A program made the translations under genes and the position numbers. DNA of 64,000 nucleotides from Clostridia bacterium (GTDB lineage Bacteria > Bacillota_A > Clostridia > Oscillospirales > CAG-272): positions 22,123 through 86,122 of the forward strand of contig JAGBRZ010000051.1 in NCBI GenBank assembly GCA_017632155.1, given 5' to 3'. The notes under the pieces were generated by a model. That model saw nothing but the letters and a program-made list of their open reading frames with translations. It had not been told where the DNA came from and ran no database searches. Of the stretch, positions 32,381 to 39,366 are shown one piece after another. How positions within the stretch are numbered: the first letter of the stretch is position 1; every line of letters begins with the position of its first letter.

Positions 32381-32524
32381 GTTTTTTCGGGGGCTTCGCC
32401 TCCGAAAAAACACCTTTTAGGTGAGCAAGGCGAGCCCGCGCGCCGAGGGGAGCCGTAAAAATCGCAGATTTTTGCGGCGGCGATAAGCGCGCGCCTTCAA
32501 TTTTAAAACGCAGTTTTAAAATTG
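32381..32524 (-). repeat. Three-hairpin dispersed repeat, copy 3 (inverted)
   Basis: Read on the minus strand: hairpin 1 (CAATTTTAAAAC / GTTTTAAAATTG, 32498-32524), GCGCGCGCTTATCGCCGCC, hairpin 2 (GCAAAAATC / GATTTTTAC), GGCTCCCCTCGGCGCGCG, GCTCGCCTTGCTCACC, and hairpin 3 (TTTTTTCGGAGGC / GCCCCCGAAAAAA). Both strands of hairpin 1 differ from copies 1 and 2 in the same compensatory way (GTAA to TTAA and TTAC to TTAA), so pairing is kept. The last two codons and stop of the GDPD gene fall inside it. Confidence 0.85.
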
Positions 32525-34129
32525 GCTTGGTTCGGAACAGATGTAGTAGCTGCCGCCGAAGTGCAATTCGATTTTGTAAAGATAATATTTTTCATCACCG
32601 ACCGAGAGCTCCTCGCAAAGAGCACGCTCGGTGTGACCGTCACGGAAATGAAGGATGCATTCGGGCGCGTTTTCCGTCACCTCGATCGCTATCGGGTAGC
32701 CGAGGAAGTACTCACCGTGGTCGGTCGTCCAGGCATCGAAGCCCGAAAGATAGGTGTTATCATTCGAAGGCCCGTTTTCCTCCCACTTGCTCGGCGAGAG
32801 AGTCCACGAGCGTGACCAAACGAAAACGTGGAGCATACGGAATTTTGCGTATTCGTTGAAAAGGCGGTTGATGTTGACGTCCTCGGGATTGTAGCCCGCG
32901 GCGCAGCCCTGCGCAAGCTGAGCGACACGGTAAATTCTGTCCTCTGCCTCCTCGCGATTTTCGGGTGCGGCGGGGATATTCTTTCCGCCCTCGCACCAAC
33001 CGAGGGGCAGATAGGGAATGCGTTTGTGAACGTAGCGGAGTCCCGGTCCGAGCGATCCGCCCATGATTCCGATGCAGTTTTCCTGCGAAAGTCCGTCGCG
33101 CAGAAGCTCATCCGTCATCGCGGTCAGAAGCTCGACCTTATGATATTTCGCCGAGGGCTTGATCTCGATCAGCACGGGCGTGTCGGGGTAATCCTTCATC
33201 TTATGCATCAGATCGGCAAAAGTGTCGATCGTTTCATTCGGATGCTCAATGCGGCTGAGAGAGGATAGGAATTCGTAACTGCTCTCCTCTGTCACGGCAA
33301 CCTCGCAATCGAAAAGTCCCTTGGTGTTGGTGTTGTGCATAACAACGGGGACGTTATCGACCGTCAGCTTGACGTCGATTTCTGCACCCTCGAAATAATT
33401 TTCAGCCGCGGCAACAACAGAGGTGATCGTATTTTCGGAATATTTTCCGTTATTTTGGAAGCCCTTGTGCGCGATAAGCGCGCGGCGGCGGAAGTTCGTT
33501 CCCTCGGGGAAGCTTGAAAGGAAGGAATATGCGCCCGCAAGATCGTTGGTTATGATGCCGTTGACACCGCGAGCGGCGGCTTTGCCGAAGTAACCGTAGG
33601 TAACGGTATGAATAAATCTCTGCTGGAGCGAATGAACCGCATCGGCTGTGGCAGATTCGGGATCAAGAATGACCGAGGTTGCGCCGTTTGCAACGGCAAT
33701 GCCGGGTAATTTATCAATATCGGGTGACATTCCTCTGCAATCGAGCATTCCGCGAAGCATCGGCATTGCAGTGTAAGCCTTAGAGAGAACTTCTTTCTTT
33801 TCAAAAGCCGCGCAAAGTATCGCGTCGCCGACGTGGTTGAGGTCGCAAAACTCCGCGAGCGGTGCGACGGTTGCTTCATCGTCAATATACAGAATCGGCA
33901 CGGAGCGCGAGCAGAGTGCGAGAGTGTCGTAAAGTGCTTGGCCCACTACTGTCAAGTCGGATGAAATATGAAAAATCACGTTCTGCGGAGGCATTGCGGC
34001 GGTCAAAAGCGCAAGATCTTCTTCTTTTTTGACCTCAAACGTCACCGTCGGCGCGGCAACGACCGGACAAACGGCCATATAAATATCCTTCGAAAAGGAC
34101 GCGCGGATACTCTGATAAAGTGGTTTCAT
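32516..34129 (-). CDS. Tandem glycerophosphodiester phosphodiesterase-like protein
   Basis: A 537-residue protein. The C-terminal half (from about residue 215) is a GDPD domain: AHKGFQNNGKYSENT, EIDVKLTVDNVPVVMHN and VLIEIKPS supply the metal ligands and catalytic His residues. The usual HRG is HKG, a conservative change in a catalytic Arg that may alter activity. The N-terminal half looks like a second, degenerate barrel ending GVNGIITNDLAGAYSFL, as GDPD repeats do. There is no signal peptide. It would release a polyol phosphate from glycerophosphodiesters or teichoic-type chains. It follows the nucleoside phosphorylase by 12 nt. Its stop codon lies in repeat copy 3. Confidence 0.82.
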   Translation of the reverse strand: MKPLYQSIRASFSKDIYMAVCPVVAAPTVTFEVKKEEDLALLTAAMPPQNVIFHISSDLTVVGQALYDTLALCSRSVPILYIDDEATVAPLAEFCDLNHVGDAILCAAFEKKEVLSKAYTAMPMLRGMLDCRGMSPDIDKLPGIAVANGATSVILDPESATADAVHSLQQRFIHTVTYGYFGKAAARGVNGIITNDLAGAYSFLSSFPEGTNFRRRALIAHKGFQNNGKYSENTITSVVAAAENYFEGAEIDVKLTVDNVPVVMHNTNTKGLFDCEVAVTEESSYEFLSSLSRIEHPNETIDTFADLMHKMKDYPDTPVLIEIKPSAKYHKVELLTAMTDELLRDGLSQENCIGIMGGSLGPGLRYVHKRIPYLPLGWCEGGKNIPAAPENREEAEDRIYRVAQLAQGCAAGYNPEDVNINRLFNEYAKFRMLHVFVWSRSWTLSPSKWEENGPSNDNTYLSGFDAWTTDHGEYFLGYPIAIEVTENAPECILHFRDGHTERALCEELSVGDEKYYLYKIELHFGGSYYICSEPSQF

Positions 34130-34141
34130 TGTGATTTCTCC

Positions 34142-34900
34142 TTATGAAATAAAGTCGGCGAGGCCAATAGCAATGTCAAAATGCCCCGAATCGTGCTGTG
34201 TGTCTTTGATCTGTCCTTCTTTTGCTCTCATCGTCCACTTCGGGGAGTCAAGAAGGTCGCCGCTTGTGAAGAAAACGTATAGCTTGAGGCCTCGGAAAGC
34301 GCAGACCGCCTGCACTCCCGCGCACTCCATTTCAACGGAAATGCATCCGTCAGCCTTGCGCTTCGCAAAATTTTCCTCGGTTTCGCGGAAGATGGCATCG
34401 GTCGTCCAGGTCTTGCCCTTGACATAAGCGATCTCGTTTTCCTTCATAAACGCCTCGACGGCATCACATCCGGGGATGTCGATATAATCGGAGGCGGGGA
34501 CATAGTGATAGGAAGTGCCCTCATCGCGGTATGCGGCGGTGGGGATCATCACCTTTCCGCGTGCAATTTCTCTGTCAAGGCAGCCGCAGCCGCCAAAAAG
34601 GATATATTTATCGGTCGAAAAGATCGCTCGGGTGTCCTCGACAGACGCCGCCGCGGCGGGCGCGCCGACAAAGGACTTAAAAAATGCGAATTTTTTGTTC
34701 TTATATCTGATCAGATAGATCGGAGTGTTGCCCGTTACCGACTTCGACTCGCCGATCTGCTCGCAGTCATAGGTCTCGGTCACGAATTTTTCGATAATAT
34801 AGGAAAAAGTGATGATACAAGCGTCAACCCGCACAGCATCGGGGTTGATAAAGGGATTCAGCTTCGCCACGGGGTTCGAATCAAATGTCGTTGTTATCAT
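34142..34900 (-). CDS. Nucleoside phosphorylase (PNP/UDP family)
   Basis: A 252-residue cytoplasmic enzyme that splits a nucleoside with phosphate to the base and ribose-1-phosphate. Signatures: ILFGGCGCLDREIARGKVMIP (phosphate-binding glycine loop), TTDAIFRET (base-binding region) and SVEMECAGVQAV (ribose-binding MExxA-type motif, Glu-Met-Glu). This pattern fits the uridine phosphorylase branch more than hexameric PNP, but specificity is not certain. First gene of an operon with the GDPD protein; ribosome site GAGGT. Confidence 0.88.
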   Translation of the reverse strand: MITTTFDSNPVAKLNPFINPDAVRVDACIITFSYIIEKFVTETYDCEQIGESKSVTGNTPIYLIRYKNKKFAFFKSFVGAPAAAASVEDTRAIFSTDKYILFGGCGCLDREIARGKVMIPTAAYRDEGTSYHYVPASDYIDIPGCDAVEAFMKENEIAYVKGKTWTTDAIFRETEENFAKRKADGCISVEMECAGVQAVCAFRGLKLYVFFTSGDLLDSPKWTMRAKEGQIKDTQHDSGHFDIAIGLADFIS

Positions 34901-34930
34901 AATTTTACCTCACTTTTTTAGATTAGTTTA

Positions 34931-34959
34931 ATTATAGCATATTTCTTCGGGGAAATCAA
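34931..34959 (-). promoter_or_regulatory. Sigma-A promoter of the phosphorylase/GDPD operon
   Basis: Minus-strand TTGATT (34954-34959) and TATAAT (34931-34936), 17-bp spacing. Confidence 0.68.
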
Positions 34960-35021
34960 TGGAAATGTAAATAATACAATAAAATTCACCTTGTTATATT
35001 GCATATCGTAGTATTAAAAAA

Positions 35022-35057
35022 TCGAGGCTGAGTACTCTACACGTAACTCAGCCTCGA
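35022..35057 (-). terminator. Terminator of the XRE repeat-protein gene
   Basis: A perfect 12-bp stem TCGAGGCTGAGT / ACTCAGCCTCGA is followed on the minus strand by a T-run. Confidence 0.85.
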
Positions 35058-35071
35058 GATTCTTTAAAATA

Positions 35072-35896
35072 TTATTTTTTCAAGATCTTCTCGACAAGCT
35101 CCTTGACATCGTCCTCATACATGAAGGGCAAGTAATCGGTAACAGCTCCGACATTTCCTTTTTCGAAGGCATCAAATGCCAACTCTTTAACATCGTCTTC
35201 GTCCATAAACGGCAGGAAATCCGTAACAGCTTTGACGTTCCCCTTTTCAAGCGAATTGAAAGCCAGCTTTTTCACGTCGTCTTCCAACAAAAAAGGAAGA
35301 AAAGGCTTTACGTCCTTACCGTCTTCTGCCGCGCGGAGTGCAAGCTCCCCGCACATATCTTCGCTGATAAATGGACAAAATGTTTCGATATGTCTACCGT
35401 CGTTATATGCCGCCTCTGCCAATTTGTCAAGTGCATCATCGGTCATAAAAGGCATCAATTCCTCGAAAATCGCACCCTCGCGGTAAAACTTCCATGCCAG
35501 GTCATCAATATAATCCTCGTCAAGAAAAGGAAGCATCGGAACTATTTTCGCGAACTTTGCAGTTGACAGCGATACTATCTCCTCCACCTCGTCGGGTTTC
35601 ATAATGCTTGCCGCTTCCTCGAGATCATCCTCAGAATACTTCTCTGCCTTGACATCTTCGCCGCGCGCGGCATCTATAACAACTTGATTCTTCTTTCCGA
35701 GAATATCATCTATGGAAACATCAAAAAGCTCTGCAAGCTCGGAAAGTCTTGAAATGTCCGGCATCGAATTTCCGCGCTCCCAATTTGATACCGCTTGAAA
35801 GCTGATCCCGAGCGCATCGGCGAGCTCAAATTGAGTCATATTCTTCTTTTTTCTGAACTGCGCGATCCTGCGCCCGACTTTTACTGTTTCAAACAT
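35072..35896 (-). CDS. XRE-family regulator with six tandem LPF..EDDVKELA helical repeats
   Basis: A 274-residue protein. Residues 5-65 are a Cro/C1 helix-turn-helix (NMTQFELADALGISFQAVSNWE). After a charged linker, residues 115-274 contain six consecutive repeats of 26-28 residues, each with the pattern PF..EDD(V)..LA......G. The last two full repeats differ by only a few residues, which points to recent expansion. The repeats should form a superhelical binding scaffold; the ligand is unknown. Ribosome site AAAGGAG and a TATAAT -10 lie upstream. The N-terminal fold is certain; the repeat's role is inferred. Confidence 0.88.
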   Translation of the reverse strand: MFETVKVGRRIAQFRKKKNMTQFELADALGISFQAVSNWERGNSMPDISRLSELAELFDVSIDDILGKKNQVVIDAARGEDVKAEKYSEDDLEEAASIMKPDEVEEIVSLSTAKFAKIVPMLPFLDEDYIDDLAWKFYREGAIFEELMPFMTDDALDKLAEAAYNDGRHIETFCPFISEDMCGELALRAAEDGKDVKPFLPFLLEDDVKKLAFNSLEKGNVKAVTDFLPFMDEDDVKELAFDAFEKGNVGAVTDYLPFMYEDDVKELVEKILKK

Positions 35897-35986
35897 TTTG
35901 TTTCTCCTTTCGTTCGGCTCTTGCCGATAAGGACATTATATCGAAAAACGCGCTCAAATTACAGCAACTTGCGCTTGAGGAGCAAA

Positions 35987-36005
35987 ACTCAAGCAGTGCT
36001 TGAGT
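35987..36005. terminator. Palindrome between the GH43 and XRE genes (terminator or operator)
   Basis: ACTCAAGCAGTGCTTGAGT is a perfect 19-bp palindrome about the central base. On the minus strand it is followed by TTTTG, so it can serve as a weak terminator of the GH43 gene; its position upstream of the XRE promoter also allows an operator role. Confidence 0.5.
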
Positions 36006-36011
36006 TTATGT

Positions 36012-36905
36012 TCAAATCTCTTTAACTACCCTCATCACGCCGTCGATTTCGGCGACCTCGAAGAGGTGGGCGCGCTCGAGCATATTTTTCTCGGGGGCGT
36101 GGAGGCACATAATGTTTCTGCCCTCTCCGTCGCGGAAGAACATCGCGTGGCCGCCGTTTTGGTCGAAAAGCGGCTGCGTGAGATGCTCCCAAGGGCCCTT
36201 GATGTTACCCGATCTCGAAACCACCGACAAAACGACGTAGTTATTTTGCAGATATGGCGACCAGGTCAGAAGGAGCGAGCCGTCCGTAAGCTTCTGCAAA
36301 AAGGGCGCGTCCGAGCCATAGCGCAGATATTCCTTGCCCTCGTGCATAATTCTATGCGGTGTCGCCTTTGAAATGGGCGATTCATCCGAGCCGAAAACGA
36401 GCCAGGGCTCGCCCTTAATTTCGGTAAGATCATCTGTCAGCTCAGCACCCCAGATCTCGCCGACGAGTGCACCCTTTTCCTCCACGTAATTATCCGGCCA
36501 ATCGTGCGAGTAGAAGATATAAGGCTTGCCCTCGTGAACGTAAAGTGTACCGTCGATGCAGCTTTGATCGAGAGGTGTCACGGCGCGGGGCACGAGCGGT
36601 ACGAATTTACCGCGCGGAGAATCGCTGACGCAGATCTGCGTTCCGCGCAGACCGTTTTTGCCGAGGAGCGACACGAAAAGGTAGAATTTGCCCTTATATT
36701 TATGAACCTCGCCCGCCCAGACGTCTTTATAAGCCCAAAAATCCTCGGGAATCTCGAAAGCCACGCCGCCCTCTTCAAAGTTTTCAAGATCGCAGCTGTG
36801 ATAGTAGGAATAGGTCGTCTTGCCCGTCGTCGCGTACATATAGTAAACGCCATCCTCAAAAACAATAAACGGATCGCGCACGCGGATATCTTCTCTTTTA
36901 AGCAT
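36012..36905 (-). CDS. Glycoside hydrolase family 43-type five-bladed beta-propeller
   Basis: A 297-residue cytoplasmic protein. The three catalytic acids of GH43 are recognisable: Asp in RDPFIVFEDG (general base), Asp in SCIDGTLYVHEGKPY (pKa modulator) and Glu in VGEIWGAELT (general acid). Propeller repeats such as VHKYKGKFYLFVS support the fold. It would cleave arabinosyl or xylosyl side chains, although GH43 specificity cannot be read from sequence. It has no signal peptide, so it acts on imported oligosaccharides. Its own promoter is at 36934-36961, so it is monocistronic. Confidence 0.88.
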   Translation of the reverse strand: MLKREDIRVRDPFIVFEDGVYYMYATTGKTTYSYYHSCDLENFEEGGVAFEIPEDFWAYKDVWAGEVHKYKGKFYLFVSLLGKNGLRGTQICVSDSPRGKFVPLVPRAVTPLDQSCIDGTLYVHEGKPYIFYSHDWPDNYVEEKGALVGEIWGAELTDDLTEIKGEPWLVFGSDESPISKATPHRIMHEGKEYLRYGSDAPFLQKLTDGSLLLTWSPYLQNNYVVLSVVSRSGNIKGPWEHLTQPLFDQNGGHAMFFRDGEGRNIMCLHAPEKNMLERAHLFEVAEIDGVMRVVKEI

Positions 36906-36933
36906 ATCGTCACCTCGTTGGTTTTTTATAATT

Positions 36934-36961
36934 ATATCATATTTTCGGGATTTTTCAATAG
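36934..36961 (-). promoter_or_regulatory. Sigma-A promoter of the GH43 gene
   Basis: Minus-strand TTGAAA and TATAAT with 16-bp spacing, just downstream of the terminator at 36967-36991. Confidence 0.6.
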
Positions 36962-36966
36962 GAAAA

Positions 36967-36991
36967 GCGGCAAAATCAAAGATTTTGCCGC
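36967..36991 (-). terminator. Terminator of the DUF3969-SUKH gene
   Basis: A perfect 11-bp stem GCGGCAAAATC / GATTTTGCCGC with a 3-nt loop, followed by TTTT on the minus strand. Confidence 0.82.
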
Positions 36992-36998
36992 CATAAAT

Positions 36999-38201
36999 TC
37001 ACATCAACCACTCCATCGAGTCGGCGTGGACGTAAGCGCATTTGCGGTTTATCAAAAACTCGTCGTCGAGCGACTGTGAGTTCGCCCAGATGACGGTGCC
37101 GTCGCGGAAGCCGACGTTTGAGCAGAATATTTCGTCGCCACACTTGATCCGCCACGACTTGACACCGCGGAAGATCATCTCCACCCTTGGGCTGCCTATA
37201 ATGCTCGTGACGTCAACTCCTACACGCAGGCAGTCGCCGCACCCCTCTGCAAACACGACCATTCCGTCGTGCAGGCTGTTTGTCGCCTTGTAAAACGCGA
37301 TGATATCTTCGTTGTTACAGATCATTTTTTCATTCATCGGTTTTGCCGCTTTCTCGATTATTTCACTCCAAAACGGGATCGACACGGCGGAAACGGTTGA
37401 AAGTTTACCGCCAAAGAATTCATTTTGGAGATATTCCGAGAGATTAGCGCCGTATACGATGGTATCCATACCGACGGTGGAAATGACGGGCGGGTCATCG
37501 ACGCCCTCGATCACGGGGACGTATCTGTGCGAATAGATCGGGATCAGTTTCGGGGCTTTTGCGGCAACACGGGAAAATACCGCCAGCGCTTCCTCCTCGT
37601 TTTCGGGTCGTTTTCCCCAAGATTTCAGCCAAAATCCATCCTTGACGTCTTCTTTCAGCCAATTTATCGGATCTTCGATCATTTTTTTGATCGCGCTGAC
37701 GTTAAGCTCGTTGAAATCCTTCCACAGCGGAAAAGGAACAGCCGAGGACAAACACGGCACCCCGCAGGAATAAAAATCGGCAAGCGCCTGCGGAAACTTG
37801 AAGCCGTATATCTCTTCAACCTTTCCCCTCTCTTCCTCGGTCATGCCTGCAGCAACGAAATAGCCCTTGGCTTCAAGGTGCTTCAGGATAAATCTGTAAT
37901 TTTCCATACTGTTTCTCCTTTTTCCTTCCGATAAGATTTTGTTGCAAAGCTCTTTGATCTCGCCAATCGATTGTTCCTTAAAATCCGGGAGAGTCCGCAC
38001 GATCGTGTCGAGCTCCTCGCCGAGGTTTAAGAGGCGGTAAAGCTCGGGATCTTCCTTGTATTTCTCAAAAATACCGGGACGGAAGAGCAGTTTTTGCGCA
38101 GTTTCGGTGTCGATGGTGTTCGATTCGATGGCATTGACGAGTCCGAGTGCCATTGCCGCTATGTGGCATCTGTGTTCTTGGTCGAATACTTTTTCTTTCA
38201 T
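36999..38201 (-). CDS. DUF3969-like N-terminus fused to SUKH (SMI1/KNR4)-type domain and a C-terminal unknown domain
   Basis: A 400-residue three-part protein. Residues 1-95 (CHIAAMALGLVNAIESNTIDTETAQKLLF...) resemble DUF3969. Residues 100-290 resemble a SUKH immunity-type domain (EEERGKVEEIYGFKFPQALADFYSCGVP). Residues 295-400 (NNEDIIAFYKATNSLHDGMVVFAEG...) are a distinct unrecognised module. Codons for residues 92-99 contain AAAGGAG, 6 nt ahead of an in-frame ATG at 37908. The second and third parts can therefore probably be translated separately, or two genes have fused by loss of a stop codon. The upstream start at 38201 lacks a good ribosome site. SUKH proteins are known toxin-immunity folds. 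Confidence 0.75.
   Translation of the reverse strand: MKEKVFDQEHRCHIAAMALGLVNAIESNTIDTETAQKLLFRPGIFEKYKEDPELYRLLNLGEELDTIVRTLPDFKEQSIGEIKELCNKILSEGKRRNSMENYRFILKHLEAKGYFVAAGMTEEERGKVEEIYGFKFPQALADFYSCGVPCLSSAVPFPLWKDFNELNVSAIKKMIEDPINWLKEDVKDGFWLKSWGKRPENEEEALAVFSRVAAKAPKLIPIYSHRYVPVIEGVDDPPVISTVGMDTIVYGANLSEYLQNEFFGGKLSTVSAVSIPFWSEIIEKAAKPMNEKMICNNEDIIAFYKATNSLHDGMVVFAEGCGDCLRVGVDVTSIIGSPRVEMIFRGVKSWRIKCGDEIFCSNVGFRDGTVIWANSQSLDDEFLINRKCAYVHADSMEWLM
37901..37925 (-). promoter_or_regulatory. Internal ribosome binding site and start within the fusion gene
   Basis: On the minus strand AAAAAGGAGAAACAGT precedes ATG 37908 in frame with both parts of the ORF. It would produce a 302-residue protein beginning MENYRFILKHLEAKGYF. 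Confidence 0.6.
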
Positions 38202-38244
38202 TTGTTTTCTGACTAACGGTCAGCACGTAAAAAATATATTTTTC

Positions 38245-38259
38245 CGGGCAAAATGCCCG
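38245..38259 (-). terminator. Weak hairpin terminator after the CPBP gene
   Basis: CGGGCA (38245-38250) pairs with TGCCCG (38254-38259); an AT-rich tail follows on the minus strand, but without an immediate T-run. Confidence 0.45.
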
Positions 38260-38270
38260 AGAAAGTCGGG

Positions 38271-39296
38271 TTATAAAAAGAGCGAACGCACGGTCAGCAG
38301 GATCATTAAGACCGCAAAGACAACTATGCCGGGGGCGCGGACAATGATCTCGCGCTTGTCGCTTTCAAGCAAAGCGGAGGCATTGTTTTCCGTGCTGAAC
38401 TTATTCCTATTGATAATAAAAAGGACTATGCCGAAGATATTGATCGCGGCAACGATCAGCGTGAAAAGTATGTAACCCGCCATCACAGCGCGGTATTCTG
38501 CATATACCTCCACCGGTAGGGCGGACAGTTCCTCTGCCGTCAAGCCCGCAAATTCCGTCAATTTCGAATTGAAAAGCACGGGGAACACGCCGACGAAATT
38601 GTAGATCGCGTGCAAAATCGTCACTGCAAGATAGCTTCCCGTTTTGCAATAAAGGTAGCCGAGAATGAATCCCGCGGCGGCGGTTGGGAGGATCTGATAC
38701 ACGTTTTGGTGATAAAGTCCGAAAAATACGGCACTTGACAGAATGGCAAGCAGCTCGCCGTGCTTATAAAGGCGGTCGATGAGAAGCTTGCGGAACAAAA
38801 ATTCCTCTGTGATCGGCGCGAGGAGCACCACGCAAACAAAAGCCTGCCAAGGCTCGACAGACCCGATCGCCGCGCTGACCCTGTCGCTTATTTCAATTCC
38901 CGTAATAAAATAAAGAAAATTGATGGAAAATTGAGTAATCAGATTTCCGATGCAAGAAACACCGAAAGCGATGAAAACGAACTTGAAAAAGTCTTTCGGC
39001 GTCATTTTTTGGCGTTTGGGCGCGGATCTGGGGATAAATTTCAGCAAAAGTGCCGCGCCGAGTGTCGCACCGCCGATGACGAGCGCATTGACAAACAATG
39101 CGTATTTTGAGAAAACTGCCTTTACAGCGTCACTTTCGAGCATTAAAAAGCTGTCAATGAAAAATGCCAAAGCCATCGAAAGTATGGCAAACGCCAAAAG
39201 TATCCACCCGCAACGGTTGTAGGTGCGCTTCAACGCTCTTTTTTCGAGTTCGGGATCAAGCCTCTCTTCTATAATCGGTTTAAGTTCTTCGTTCAT
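38271..39296 (-). CDS. CPBP family intramembrane glutamic/metalloprotease
   Basis: A 341-residue polytopic membrane protein with about eight transmembrane helices. The CPBP/Abi motifs are present: EEFLFRKLLIDRL (EExxxR, motif 1), FGLYHQN (FxxxH, motif 2) and a later GFILGYLYCKTGSYLAVTILHAIYNF (HxxxN, motif 3). These enzymes process prenylated or signalling peptides, or mediate bacteriocin self-immunity. The start is ATG 39296, with GAAAGG upstream. Its place in an immunity-module-rich stretch is notable, but the substrate is unknown. Confidence 0.9.
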   Translation of the reverse strand: MNEELKPIIEERLDPELEKRALKRTYNRCGWILLAFAILSMALAFFIDSFLMLESDAVKAVFSKYALFVNALVIGGATLGAALLLKFIPRSAPKRQKMTPKDFFKFVFIAFGVSCIGNLITQFSINFLYFITGIEISDRVSAAIGSVEPWQAFVCVVLLAPITEEFLFRKLLIDRLYKHGELLAILSSAVFFGLYHQNVYQILPTAAAGFILGYLYCKTGSYLAVTILHAIYNFVGVFPVLFNSKLTEFAGLTAEELSALPVEVYAEYRAVMAGYILFTLIVAAINIFGIVLFIINRNKFSTENNASALLESDKREIIVRAPGIVVFAVLMILLTVRSLFL

Positions 39297-39334
39297 AATG
39301 ATACCTTTCGTCAATTATGCGTTCTTATGACTAT

Positions 39335-39362
39335 ATTATACCATACCCCCCCGCATTGTCAA
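39335..39362 (-). promoter_or_regulatory. Sigma-A promoter of the CPBP gene
   Basis: Minus-strand TTGACA (39357-39362) and TATAAT (39335-39340), 16-bp spacing with a G-rich spacer. Confidence 0.7.
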
Positions 39363-39366
39363 TAGG

